Source: Porphyromonadaceae bacterium W3.11 (GTDB lineage Bacteria; Bacteroidota; Bacteroidia; Bacteroidales; Porphyromonadaceae). Taken from it: a stretch of DNA of 64,000 nucleotides. Positions 15,433-24,142 of this stretch are shown here, in pieces (the first letter of the stretch is position 1; each line of letters starts with the position of its first letter). A program made the position numbers and the translations under genes. Where the stretch lies: contig JAUISX010000002.1 of the NCBI GenBank assembly GCA_030434245.1, positions 62,001 through 126,000 of the forward strand, given 5' to 3'. The notes beneath the pieces are model-generated. The model saw nothing but the letters and a program-made list of their open reading frames with translations. It did no database searches and had not been told where the DNA came from.

Positions 15433-17172
15433 TTACAGGGATCGATTCTGGTAGAGAATTGAACTGTCTCGTGGGATAGCTATATCCGACCATTCCTTGG
15501 GAATAAATTGCCAATCTGCTATGACGTGAGGTTGGTAAGGGTCGTGCTTTTTTAGAAACCTAATTAAGAAATAACGAAGGTCCATGTCCGTAGCATTAAT
15601 GATGCGTTTTTTGAGTTCGGACGTAGAAAGCCCAGCTCCTTCGGTAAGGAGCCCCCCGCCTCCATTCCCTCGATAGGAATTGAGAGCAACCTTATACTTC
15701 CTATCAGCGGAAAAATCAGCTTTTCCCACCTTAGTAATTTCAATCCTTTCACCCCTAGGCATACGTACATCTATCGTGTAAGTCATCCCTGCTGCACTAT
15801 CAAAGTTGAAGGTTGGGTGTCTAGTGGGTAGATACTGTCCATCCAGCTTATCCATATTGATCTGCAACATAGGGTCTGTAGGTGAGGCCATCGTCTGTAT
15901 CCAACGGTCATAACTTTCCTCTAGCAATCCTTTGAGCTCTTCACCTGTAAGCTCCATTAGGTAGAGCATATTTTCGTAGCTATATAGATTAAAGAGATCA
16001 CGCATATAGAGTTCTCCAGCTTTTAACACCACATTATCAGCCAGTGGTGCGGTAATAGAGATCTCTGCCTCAGGAAAGATAGAAAATTGGAGCTGGTGGA
16101 TTAGGTCAATAAAGGTGCAGGGTCTGAAGAGGCTGCTTCGTGCATCCATATCCTCGGTTATGTGCCCCACAGGCTGGTTGACAAACTCCTTCACTACTTC
16201 CTTCTGACTAGAAAAAGCCTTAAGATACAGGAGACTAGGCTCCGTTCTTTTTATAGATACCAAAGACGGCTCTATACTTTTAGTACCATCCTTATGAAAC
16301 GTTACTGTGGTGTGGCTGAGTTTATTAGCATCATTGGCAGGATTAATGAGCCAGGTGACTTTGCCATTGGGCTGCTGATAACTCTCCATGGTCTCCTTAT
16401 GGTCATGCCCCATGAGGATTATATCTAGCTCTGGAACAGCTTTCGCTAGATCTAGTCCCACCTGCTCACCCATATATTCAGGTTCCTTACGATCCTCGCC
16501 AATTCCACTATGGATCATAGCGATGATGAGATCGGGCTCTGTCGCTAGAATCTCTGGCATATACTTCTGAGCCGTCTCTATCTGATCTTCAAAGCGCATT
16601 CCACTCCATAGAACCTCTGGTAATTGATGGGTGAGTGCTGGAGAGGTAAGCCCTAGCAGGGCTATACGCTTACCTCCTTTTTGGAAAATCACGTATGGCT
16701 GGAAGTAAGGATGCTCCTCCTCCGTATTATTACTGGTGCGAATAACATTAGCTGCCATTAGTGGCATATTGAGCTCCGTCATCCACTTATCATACACCTT
16801 ATGCCCTGTCTCGATGTCATGATTGCCCACCACGACAGCATCGTATTCCATGTGGTTAAGTGCTGCAGCGACCAGATGGAAAGCATTGGTATCAATGAAG
16901 TTGTAGTAGTAGGCTGTGGGCTGTCCTTGGAGGATATCCCCAGCGTCCAGCAATAAGAGTTCTTCGCCATTCTTTCGTAGCTGCTCTACGTAGTAAGCGA
17001 CTCTAGCATAGCTACCACTTCCCTCTCTGTTATTGATAAAATCGTAGGGGAAAAGATTGCCATGCACATCAGTTGTGTGAATGATGTGCAACGTAAAATC
17101 CTCACTTCTCTCCTTTGTACAACCAAAGCAGAGAAGGAGGATACTGAATATTAAAGGTAATAGGTACTTCAT
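15433..17172 (-). CDS. 5'-nucleotidase / cyclic-nucleotide phosphodiesterase family lipoprotein
   Basis: The protein has 579 residues with a lipobox (LLCFGC, Cys18). The N-terminal calcineurin-type metallophosphoesterase domain has all metal motifs: TTDVHGNLFPYDF, LDAGDILQGQP, VVVGNHDIETG, MIHSGIG and LMGHDHKE. The C-terminal 5'-nucleotidase domain (about 345-560) has the substrate-binding NSYRGNGGGGLL. Enzymes of this UshA/CpdB family release nucleosides and phosphate from nucleotides outside the inner membrane; which nucleotide is preferred cannot be read off. It follows the DPP11 gene by 18 bases, so both are extracytoplasmic hydrolases in one operon, fitting a peptide- and nucleoside-scavenging life style. 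Confidence 0.92.
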   Translation of the reverse strand: MKYLLPLIFSILLLCFGCTKERSEDFTLHIIHTTDVHGNLFPYDFINNREGSGSYARVAYYVEQLRKNGEELLLLDAGDILQGQPTAYYYNFIDTNAFHLVAAALNHMEYDAVVVGNHDIETGHKVYDKWMTELNMPLMAANVIRTSNNTEEEHPYFQPYVIFQKGGKRIALLGLTSPALTHQLPEVLWSGMRFEDQIETAQKYMPEILATEPDLIIAMIHSGIGEDRKEPEYMGEQVGLDLAKAVPELDIILMGHDHKETMESYQQPNGKVTWLINPANDANKLSHTTVTFHKDGTKSIEPSLVSIKRTEPSLLYLKAFSSQKEVVKEFVNQPVGHITEDMDARSSLFRPCTFIDLIHQLQFSIFPEAEISITAPLADNVVLKAGELYMRDLFNLYSYENMLYLMELTGEELKGLLEESYDRWIQTMASPTDPMLQINMDKLDGQYLPTRHPTFNFDSAAGMTYTIDVRMPRGERIEITKVGKADFSADRKYKVALNSYRGNGGGGLLTEGAGLSTSELKKRIINATDMDLRYFLIRFLKKHDPYQPHVIADWQFIPKEWSDIAIPRDSSILYQNRSL

Positions 17173-17190
17173 TACCTAATCAATTTTTAT

Positions 17191-19317
17191 TTAGTGTGTA
17201 ATGCTTAGCTCCTTGATGATCCTATCAGCTCCGAGATATTTGTCAAGAATCAGTAGGACATAGCGGGTATCAGCTATGATGCTTCGTTGGTAATCTGGGA
17301 GGTAGATGATATCGCCACCAACACCTTCCCAGTTACGGTCAAAGTTGAGCCCTACAAGCTCTCCATTGGCATTGATGACTGGGCTACCGGAGTTTCCGCC
17401 AGTAGTATGTGTGGTAGCACACATATCGATAGGCATCTGACCATTAGGCAAAGCATAGTCTCCAAATTCTTTATTCTGATATATCTCTATTATTCTTGGC
17501 TGAAGCTGGTACTCAGGGTTCGTTGGGTCGTGCTTCTCCATCACCCCTTCCATAGTAGTTTGATGTCCGTAGTAAACGTTATCTCTAGGGGTGTACCCTT
17601 TGACTTTCCCGAAGCTATAGCGTAATGTGAGGTTAGCGTCAGGCCAAAGATTCATTTCGCCTTCCATCTCCATGATCCCTTTGACATAAGTTTGACGGGC
17701 TATCTGGAAGTCTCTGTCATAGCTAGCCACCTTCTCCTTAGTCTGCTTAATCTCTTCACGAATGGCAGATGCAACTGATACAAGAGGATCCTGTAGATAG
17801 TTCATGAAAGAATTGTTCTGGATGAAAGCTTTGAGGGTCGCTTTGTCTTTATAGATGGTTGAGTCAAAGAGATTGTCCACGTAAGTGTCTGCATCACTCA
17901 CCCCTGCGAAAAGCTCAGTCTGTACACCAGAGTCTAAGACTGCCTGCAGCATTGCTTTGGTTACCTTGCGGTCCACCATCTCATTGTAGTCCTTATCAAA
18001 ATACCCTTCGTACTTCTCTGTCAGCCATTTGTCTAATTCATCAGGATTGTTCTTAAGCTTATCATACTCTCCTGAGGTGAGAAGTGGTGCTTTGACGATC
18101 TCCATCGCTCTCCAAATACCCTCGTCAAGGACCTTCTGCAAGCGTCTAAGTGGAGCTCGCTCTGAGATGATATTACTGATTTGCTGAACAGCTTCGATGT
18201 ATTCGGGTTTGTTGTTTGCTTTAGCGTAAGCGACGAGCTTGTCAACCTCAGCTTGCTTCTGCTCTTCGAACTTCATCTTATTGATAGCCCAGTTGGTGCC
18301 AATCGAATTTTTATACTTGTTTGTAGAGCCTTGGTACTTGCTAGCATACTGAATGTTTACGGCTTCATCAGCAAGCATTTCCTTCATCATCGTAGTCTGA
18401 CGTACATTTCTAAGGTCTATTTGGATTTGGTTATCCACATCGCGTCTCTCAGCTACCTCGTCAGGAGTATAGAAGTGGTTGGTAGTACCAGGGAATCCCA
18501 TAATCATCACGAAGTCATCCTCTTTAACTCCACTGACATTAATTTTGAGGTGATGTTTTGGACGAAATGGAATGTTCTCTTCGCTATACTTAGCTGGCTC
18601 ACCGTTAGGAGCTGTATAGATACGGAATACCGAGAAGTCTCCAGAGTGACGTGGCCATGTCCAGTTATCTGTATCTGCACCATAGCTACCAACGCATTTA
18701 GGAGGTGCTGCCACTAAGCGAATATCTGAATAGACCTTCTGAACGAAGATATAAAACTTATTTCCTTCGTAGAATGGAGCTAGATCTAGCTCTGTGCCAT
18801 TTTTCATCTCTCCGTGTGTCTCTTTATACCATGCAACGGCGATATCTTGGAGATAGCTGCGACGAAGGTACACGAGAGGGTCGTTCATCCCCTTTTCCTT
18901 CAGGTAGGCTTGTACGTAGTCAGTCACATCAGAAATTTCTGTAATCTGAGTCACGGTTAATCCTGGATTTGGTAATTCATCAGCAAGGGTGGGTGCATAG
19001 AACCCGTCTCTAATGTAGTTGTGATCCACAGAGCTATGGTTCTGAATTTGGCCAAACCCACAGTGATGATTAGTGAATACGAGACCGTTAGCGGATACTA
19101 TCTCTCCAGTACATCCGCCACCAAACTGAACTACAGCATCTACGATAGAGCCATTTCCTGGTGCATATATATCTTCTGCAGAAAGTTTTAGGCCCATTTT
19201 CTGCATCTTAGCTAGGTTTTGCTGTTTGAGGAATGGGAGCATCCACATTCCTTCATCTGCGAATAGTTGAGGTGTCGCGATAGTAAAAGCGACCAAAAGT
19301 GCTAATAATTTTTTCAT
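17191..19317 (-). CDS. dpp11: Asp/Glu-specific dipeptidyl-peptidase (family S46, DPP11)
   Basis: The protein has 708 residues with a signal peptide (about 1-20) and mature start DEGMWMLPFL, typical of S46. The catalytic triad is His85 (FTNHHCGFGQ), Asp227 (WPRHSGDFSV) and Ser643 (TTGGNSGSPV). Eighteen residues after the serine is Arg661 (LNFDRNWEG), matching Arg673 of P. gingivalis DPP11, which selects acidic P1 residues; the related DPP7 has Gly there. The enzyme removes N-terminal dipeptides after Asp or Glu in the periplasm, feeding amino-acid fermentation. It lies between the CYTH gene (43 bases) and the 5'-nucleotidase (18 bases). The specificity is inferred from this one residue plus overall similarity. 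Confidence 0.92.
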   Translation of the reverse strand: MKKLLALLVAFTIATPQLFADEGMWMLPFLKQQNLAKMQKMGLKLSAEDIYAPGNGSIVDAVVQFGGGCTGEIVSANGLVFTNHHCGFGQIQNHSSVDHNYIRDGFYAPTLADELPNPGLTVTQITEISDVTDYVQAYLKEKGMNDPLVYLRRSYLQDIAVAWYKETHGEMKNGTELDLAPFYEGNKFYIFVQKVYSDIRLVAAPPKCVGSYGADTDNWTWPRHSGDFSVFRIYTAPNGEPAKYSEENIPFRPKHHLKINVSGVKEDDFVMIMGFPGTTNHFYTPDEVAERRDVDNQIQIDLRNVRQTTMMKEMLADEAVNIQYASKYQGSTNKYKNSIGTNWAINKMKFEEQKQAEVDKLVAYAKANNKPEYIEAVQQISNIISERAPLRRLQKVLDEGIWRAMEIVKAPLLTSGEYDKLKNNPDELDKWLTEKYEGYFDKDYNEMVDRKVTKAMLQAVLDSGVQTELFAGVSDADTYVDNLFDSTIYKDKATLKAFIQNNSFMNYLQDPLVSVASAIREEIKQTKEKVASYDRDFQIARQTYVKGIMEMEGEMNLWPDANLTLRYSFGKVKGYTPRDNVYYGHQTTMEGVMEKHDPTNPEYQLQPRIIEIYQNKEFGDYALPNGQMPIDMCATTHTTGGNSGSPVINANGELVGLNFDRNWEGVGGDIIYLPDYQRSIIADTRYVLLILDKYLGADRIIKELSITH

Positions 19318-19360
19318 CGTTCTTAGTATTTTATCCTTGTGGTGTGTATCATCTATCTAA

Positions 19361-19852
19361 TTATGCCTCATCATCCTTTTCCCAAGTCCTGTAGGGATGG
19401 ATGGCGAGATAGCTATTAAGGTATCGGTGATCCTCGGTTACCTCTTCGCCAACCCAGTCGGGTAACTCAATATCCTCATAAATACTTGGGATCTCTACCT
19501 CTGCGATGATGAGTCCTTCATTTTCTTCCTGGAAGATATCCACTTCCCATTTGAGGTCCCCTTCCATAACGACGTAACGCTGCTTTACCACAGGGGTGTA
19601 TTGACATATCTGCATCATCTCATTGGCATCTTCGAGGGGTAGAGGGTATTCATATTCATGGCGAACGGAAAGCCTCATGTCAGATGCCTTTTTGATTGTG
19701 ATGAAGGCCTCTTCCTCATTGATGATTCGTATCCGAATGCTTGTGGGACCATCACTCATTAGGTATCCCTGTCGGATACTCTCTACCGAATCACTTTCAG
19801 GAATCGGTACCCCAGGTTTGATTTTGAATTTTCTTTCTACCTCTAAAGCCAT
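19361..19852 (-). CDS. CYTH domain protein (triphosphate tunnel metalloenzyme)
   Basis: The protein has 163 residues, a single CYTH domain. The signature ExExK motif is at the start (ALEVERKFKIK), followed by the RQGYL strand, SIRIRI, the ITIK strand, and later KWEVDIFQEENEGLIIAEVEI, all positions that line the tunnel. Bacterial members hydrolyse inorganic triphosphate or other triphosphates. It lies 22 bases after the Smr-domain gene and 43 bases before DPP11. The exact substrate cannot be told from sequence. Confidence 0.9.
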   Translation of the reverse strand: MALEVERKFKIKPGVPIPESDSVESIRQGYLMSDGPTSIRIRIINEEEAFITIKKASDMRLSVRHEYEYPLPLEDANEMMQICQYTPVVKQRYVVMEGDLKWEVDIFQEENEGLIIAEVEIPSIYEDIELPDWVGEEVTEDHRYLNSYLAIHPYRTWEKDDEA

Positions 19853-19874
19853 ATTATCGTTACTCCTTTCTGAA

Positions 19875-20960
19875 TTATTTTATCGTTACCCTTGTTGCTC
19901 CAAATCCAAATTCTTGGAAGGAAGCATCTTGAATGTCACTCTTCGGAAATTGATGTCTGATTAGGTCTATCACAGCTTTGCGTAAGACTCCTTCACCCTT
20001 CCCATGGATGAATACTATTTCGTCACCCTTGTGTTTGGGGTGTTGGTGTTGCTCCATGACCTCTTTCACCTTATCGAGCTGAATCTCCAGCATATGCTTA
20101 GGCTCGAGACCTACGGTGGTATCCACCAATTCGTGGATATGAAGGTCTATCACTAAAGGCCCTTTATGCTCTTTTTGATGTTGCTTGGTCTCTTTTCTCT
20201 TCATATCCCCTTTGATCTTTTGGGTCAACATCTTTTCTTTGATCTTATCAGGGTCTATTTTCTTTTGATGCAGAGGGTGATCGTCCTTTACCAATTCAAT
20301 GATAAGAGCAGGATCTTCGAAGAAGGGATTCTCCACGAACGCATTTTGCTTGAAGAACCTAGCTCCATCTACCTTGAAATTGATGGTCATAGCCTCTTTA
20401 GGGCGAAAAACATCCCCTTTGTCCTTGAAGGCGATTAGCTGGATGGAGCTCTTCTCTCGCTCTGCTAATTCCTTTGGCGAGAAGTGCTCTAGCATTTCAG
20501 AGGAGTCAAATGGAATAACCCCCGAAAATCGAACCTCTTGCATTGAGTCTCGTCCTGATGTGTAAAGTACCATCAGATCATAGTTGGATTCATTTACGAG
20601 ATAGACCTCGAAATCGTCTCGCCCCATCGTACCATCTTCCTCTACCAGATAGCAGAGATGGATATTAAGTTTTTCACCAAGACTATCACTGCTCCGTACT
20701 CTCATCTGCTGAGGGACAGGAGCTGCTTTTGGAGCTGGATTGGCCTTGCCTAAAGTCTCTTTTATGCTCTTATTAGATTGTGGCTTAGGGACTATAGTAG
20801 CCCCTTCAGTGACCACTACCAATTCATTCTCCATGATTGGTATCTCGAATCCGGATTCATCTTCGACATACGCGACGCCACTTCTTAGTACGTTGCGTAC
20901 GACGCCCTCTCCCACATCATTAAGAAAGCGAACTCTGTCGCCTATCTTTACTTTTGCCAT
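19875..20960 (-). CDS. DUF2027 and Smr domain protein
   Basis: The protein has 361 residues. The N-terminus (1-50, KIGDRVRFLNDVGEGVVRNV) is an SH3-like barrel as in MutS2-associated proteins; the middle (about 90-225) is DUF2027; a lysine-rich linker follows; the C-terminus (about 270-361) is an Smr domain with LDLH-type VIDLHIHEL and HGKGEGVLR, the residues used for nucleic-acid cleavage. Such proteins are conserved in Bacteroidetes and thought to act on RNA or DNA. It starts the 20960-15433 operon and has a candidate promoter 33 bases upstream. Confidence 0.88.
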   Translation of the reverse strand: MAKVKIGDRVRFLNDVGEGVVRNVLRSGVAYVEDESGFEIPIMENELVVVTEGATIVPKPQSNKSIKETLGKANPAPKAAPVPQQMRVRSSDSLGEKLNIHLCYLVEEDGTMGRDDFEVYLVNESNYDLMVLYTSGRDSMQEVRFSGVIPFDSSEMLEHFSPKELAEREKSSIQLIAFKDKGDVFRPKEAMTINFKVDGARFFKQNAFVENPFFEDPALIIELVKDDHPLHQKKIDPDKIKEKMLTQKIKGDMKRKETKQHQKEHKGPLVIDLHIHELVDTTVGLEPKHMLEIQLDKVKEVMEQHQHPKHKGDEIVFIHGKGEGVLRKAVIDLIRHQFPKSDIQDASFQEFGFGATRVTIK

Positions 20961-20992
20961 ACGGTTCCTCCTATACTTATTATATTATACCT

Positions 20993-21000
20993 CAAAGATA
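20993..21000 (-). promoter_or_regulatory. Promoter -7 box for the Smr-CYTH-DPP11-nucleotidase operon
   Basis: Minus-strand TATCTTTG, a perfect TAnnTTTG match, leaves a leader of about 27 bases before the ATG at 20960. The -33 region is poor. Confidence 0.6.
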
Positions 21001-21219
21001 ACGAATTTTAATATAGTAGATAGCACTTTTGAAATATTATATAAGTCCCAGATCAGCCAAAACAAACCAGAAGTCCTATAAGATTCGCAAAACATCAGAG
21101 AGGACTACGTTCCTTCAAAAGACATTTTGGACCAAAAAAATGCTAGCAACATACTTAGTAAGGGTTAAAATATAGTGTTTCTTAAATTGTGGGGCTAAGT
21201 GATTGTGATGTAAAATGAT

Positions 21220-21227
21220 TATCTTTG
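21220..21227 (+). promoter_or_regulatory. Promoter -7 box for glyS-FKBP-surE-lpxB
   Basis: TATCTTTG, a perfect TAnnTTTG match, lies 47 bases before the glyS ATG. TTG triplets lie upstream but none is at the ideal 19-20 base distance. Confidence 0.6.
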
Positions 21228-21274
21228 TGCATTAAGGTTTTGAATAAATAACTTGTAAGTAAGATATTGAGGCT

Positions 21275-22825
21275 ATGGCACAACCATCGGACAATCTATT
21301 TAAGAAGATTGTAGCTCACTGTAAGGAGTACGGCTTTGTTTTTCCAAGTTCAGAAATCTATGACGGCCTAGGTGCTGTCTATGATTATGGACAGAATGGA
21401 GTGGAACTAAAAAATAACATCAAAAAATATTGGTGGGATAGTATGACCCTCCTGCATGACAATGTGGTGGGTATTGATTCCGCTATCTTTATGCACCCTA
21501 CCATTTGGAAGGCTAGCGGACACGTAGATGCCTTTAACGACCCATTGATTGATAATAAGGTCTCAAAGAAAAGGTATCGTGCTGATGTCTTGATGGAAGA
21601 GCATCTGGAGAAGATTAATGATAAGATACTAAAGGAGGTCAATAAAGCTGCTAAACGCTTTGGCGAAGCCTTTGACGAGGCTCAGTTCCGTGCTACTAAT
21701 CCGCGTGTATTGAAGTATCAAGAGGAATATGATACTATCCACAAACGTTTTAGTGACGCCTTGAATGATAATGACCTTGAGGCTCTCAGACAATTGATTT
21801 TGGATTGTGAGATAGTGGACCCTGTGAGCGGTTCTCGTGAGTGGACTGACGTAAGGCAGTTCAACCTGATGTTCTCTACTGAGATGGGCTCCACTTCTGA
21901 TAATGCGATGAAGATTTATCTCCGACCAGAAACTGCACAGGGCATCTTCGTGAATTATCTTAATGTTCAGAAGAGTGGTCGAATGAAGATTCCATTTGGT
22001 ATCGCTCAGATTGGTAAAGCTTTTAGAAATGAGATCGTGGCTCGCCAGTTCATCTTCCGCATGCGGGAGTTCGAACAGATGGAGATGCAGTTTTTCGTAG
22101 CCCCTGGTACAGAGCTAGAGTGGTTCGAGCGTTGGAAGGCCTTTAGACTTAAGTGGCACCAAGCTCTTGGACTCGGTGATGATAAATACCGTTGGCATGA
22201 CCACGAGAAGTTGGCCCACTATGCAAATGCCGCGACTGATATAGAGTTCGAGATGCCATTTGGCTTCAAGGAAGTAGAGGGTATACACTCCCGTACAGAT
22301 TTTGATCTAAGTAGCCATGAGAAGTTCTCGGGTAAAAAGTTACGCTACTTTGATCCTGAGCGAGGTGAGAGCTATGTTCCGTATGTCGTCGAGACCTCTA
22401 TAGGAGTGGACAGGCTCTTCCTAAGCATCTTAAGTGGTAGCTATGAAGAGGAGCAACTAGAAGGTGGGGAGACAAGAGTGGTACTACACCTTCCACCTGC
22501 TATTGCACCTAAGAAGGTGGCCGTCTTCCCTCTTGTGAAGAAGGATGGTTTGCCTGAGCTAGCAAAGAAGATTGTTGATGATCTGAAGTTTGACTTCCCT
22601 TGCGATTACGACGAGAAGGACTCTATCGGCAAGCGTTATAGACGACAGGATGCTCTCGGTACTCCATTCTGTGTGACCGTGGATCACGACTCGCTAGAAG
22701 ATCATTGTGTGACCATTCGATATCGTGATACTATGGAGCAAAAAAGAGTTGCGATTACGGACCTCAACAAGCTCATAGAGAAGGAAGTCAGTATGAAGAA
22801 CTTGTTAAAGAAAATTCAGGAATAA
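21275..22825 (+). CDS. glyS: Glycine--tRNA ligase (dimeric alpha2 type)
   Basis: The 516-residue class II aminoacyl-tRNA synthetase charges tRNA-Gly. It is the single-chain, eukaryote-like type, not the split GlyQ/GlyS form. It has the characteristic start (KIVAHCKEYGFVFPSSEIYDG), motif 2 (GKAFRNEIVARQFIFRMREFEQMEMQ), motif 3 (VETSIGVDRLFLSIL) and a C-terminal anticodon-binding domain (about 405-510). Length is slightly above the usual ~460 because of the insertion at about 95-180. It is followed by the FKBP lipoprotein gene after one base, so it leads a four-gene run. Confidence 0.95.
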   Translation: MAQPSDNLFKKIVAHCKEYGFVFPSSEIYDGLGAVYDYGQNGVELKNNIKKYWWDSMTLLHDNVVGIDSAIFMHPTIWKASGHVDAFNDPLIDNKVSKKRYRADVLMEEHLEKINDKILKEVNKAAKRFGEAFDEAQFRATNPRVLKYQEEYDTIHKRFSDALNDNDLEALRQLILDCEIVDPVSGSREWTDVRQFNLMFSTEMGSTSDNAMKIYLRPETAQGIFVNYLNVQKSGRMKIPFGIAQIGKAFRNEIVARQFIFRMREFEQMEMQFFVAPGTELEWFERWKAFRLKWHQALGLGDDKYRWHDHEKLAHYANAATDIEFEMPFGFKEVEGIHSRTDFDLSSHEKFSGKKLRYFDPERGESYVPYVVETSIGVDRLFLSILSGSYEEEQLEGGETRVVLHLPPAIAPKKVAVFPLVKKDGLPELAKKIVDDLKFDFPCDYDEKDSIGKRYRRQDALGTPFCVTVDHDSLEDHCVTIRYRDTMEQKRVAITDLNKLIEKEVSMKNLLKKIQE

Positions 22826-22826
22826 T

Positions 22827-23354
22827 ATGAAAAAGAATATATTGGGAATACTGATGCTGGGCATTGTGCTACTAGCTACAAGTTGCAACAGTCTTTCCTC
22901 AACTCCAGATGAAAAGTCTGAGTATCAGATAAAAAATGAATCATACATTGAGGATATAGCTAAAAATCCTGATTACACAGAGCTGAAGTTCCTCAACCAT
23001 AAGGATAAGACAAATGTCTATTACAAGGTGATTAAGTCGAGCCCAAATCCCGATGGACAGAAGCCCTATCAAAATAGCGAGGTAAGGATTGAACTCAGTG
23101 GGAAATTGATATCTGGTGAAGTCATCCAGCAAAAAGAAACAATGGATGTCACCATCTTCGACATCAATTCTGAAGGGCAACCTGTCGGGATCATTAAGGG
23201 GCTACAGTATGCATTACAGAGGATGACTTCAGGGGATAAGTGGGAGGTAATCATCCCCTACAATCTCGGTTATGGAAGTGGCGGACAAGGTAGGATAACA
23301 CCATACTCTACTCTGATATTCGAAGTTGAACTCATGAAGATAAAGAAGTTATGA
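22827..23354 (+). CDS. FKBP-type peptidyl-prolyl isomerase lipoprotein
   Basis: The protein has 175 residues with a lipobox (LLATSC, Cys20). The C-terminal ~100 residues form an FKBP domain: VRIELSGKLISGEVIQQ, VIQ/GIIKGLQYALQRMTSGDKW, IIPYNLGYGSGG and TLIFEVELMKI. It catalyses cis-trans proline isomerisation and assists folding of exported proteins at the membrane. It starts 1 base after glyS and its last 4 bases overlap the surE start, so translation is coupled. Some active-site positions look degenerate (the usual FD is replaced by VTIFD), so chaperoning may dominate over catalysis. Confidence 0.9.
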   Translation: MKKNILGILMLGIVLLATSCNSLSSTPDEKSEYQIKNESYIEDIAKNPDYTELKFLNHKDKTNVYYKVIKSSPNPDGQKPYQNSEVRIELSGKLISGEVIQQKETMDVTIFDINSEGQPVGIIKGLQYALQRMTSGDKWEVIIPYNLGYGSGGQGRITPYSTLIFEVELMKIKKL

Positions 23355-24130
23355 CCAATAAGCGTCCTCTCATACTAGTCAGTAATGATGACGGTGTCTT
23401 TGCTAAAGGTCTGATAGAGCTATATACAGCTCTCCGAGATCTAGGTGATATTGTGGTGGTGGCACCAGATGGCCCTAGGAGTGGGACCTCGAGTGCCATT
23501 ACCAGCACAGTGCCAATTCATTTTAACTTAGTGCATTCAGAGCCTGGGCTGACCGTATATAGCTGTAGTGGCACCCCTGCCGATTGTGTCAAGTTGGCCC
23601 TCAATGAGATCGTAACGGTATTGCCAGATATGGTTGTAGCAGGGATCAATCACGGAGGTAATCAAGGCATCGCCGTTAATTACTCAGGGACTCTTGGAGC
23701 TGCGATAGAGGGAACGATCTTTAAGATCCCAAGTTTCGCTATTTCCTTGCTTCATGGAAAGCAAGACAGTGACTACCTCGATAGCTGTCGTTTTGCACGC
23801 AGTATAGCACGCCGTGTCCTAAAAGAAGGACTACCACAGGGAGTGTATCTCAATATTAACGTGCCTAATGAGCCTATCGTACGAGGTCTAAGGGTTTGTA
23901 GTCAAGCAGATGGCAGATACGTAGGTGAGTATGTACAGCAACAGACACCAGATGGTAGAGATGTCTATTGGCTATCTGGGGAGATTGAGCTAGCAAAGCC
24001 GATTAATCAGAATTGGGATGTAGCTCTGCTATATAAGGGCTATGCGACCCTTGTACCCTGCAATATAGATGTAACTGATTACGAATTTATTCAAGAGATA
24101 AAGCACTGGGACGAGACATTATCACAATAG
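23351..24130 (+). CDS. surE: 5'/3'-nucleotidase SurE
   Basis: The protein has 259 residues, cytoplasmic. The SurE signature is complete: ILVSNDDGVFAKGL with the metal-binding Asp pair, VVAPDGPRSGTSSAI, CSGTPADCVKLAL and VVAGINHGGNQGIAVNYSGT. It removes phosphate from nucleoside monophosphates in the presence of divalent metal. The start overlaps the FKBP gene by 4 bases and lpxB follows after 12 bases. Confidence 0.95.
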   Translation: MTNKRPLILVSNDDGVFAKGLIELYTALRDLGDIVVVAPDGPRSGTSSAITSTVPIHFNLVHSEPGLTVYSCSGTPADCVKLALNEIVTVLPDMVVAGINHGGNQGIAVNYSGTLGAAIEGTIFKIPSFAISLLHGKQDSDYLDSCRFARSIARRVLKEGLPQGVYLNINVPNEPIVRGLRVCSQADGRYVGEYVQQQTPDGRDVYWLSGEIELAKPINQNWDVALLYKGYATLVPCNIDVTDYEFIQEIKHWDETLSQ

Positions 24131-24142
24131 TAAGAATAAATA

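Larger units (their letters stand above)
20961..21274. other. Divergent promoter region
   Basis: A 314-base gap between two divergent operons, carrying TATCTTTG boxes in both directions (20993-21000 minus, 21220-21227 plus). Nothing else is recognisable. Confidence 0.6.

Noticed and set aside
18181-18717. 178-codon open frame opposite the DPP11 gene
   Set aside because: It lies wholly within a conserved S46 peptidase gene on the other strand, a shadow of its codon pattern.
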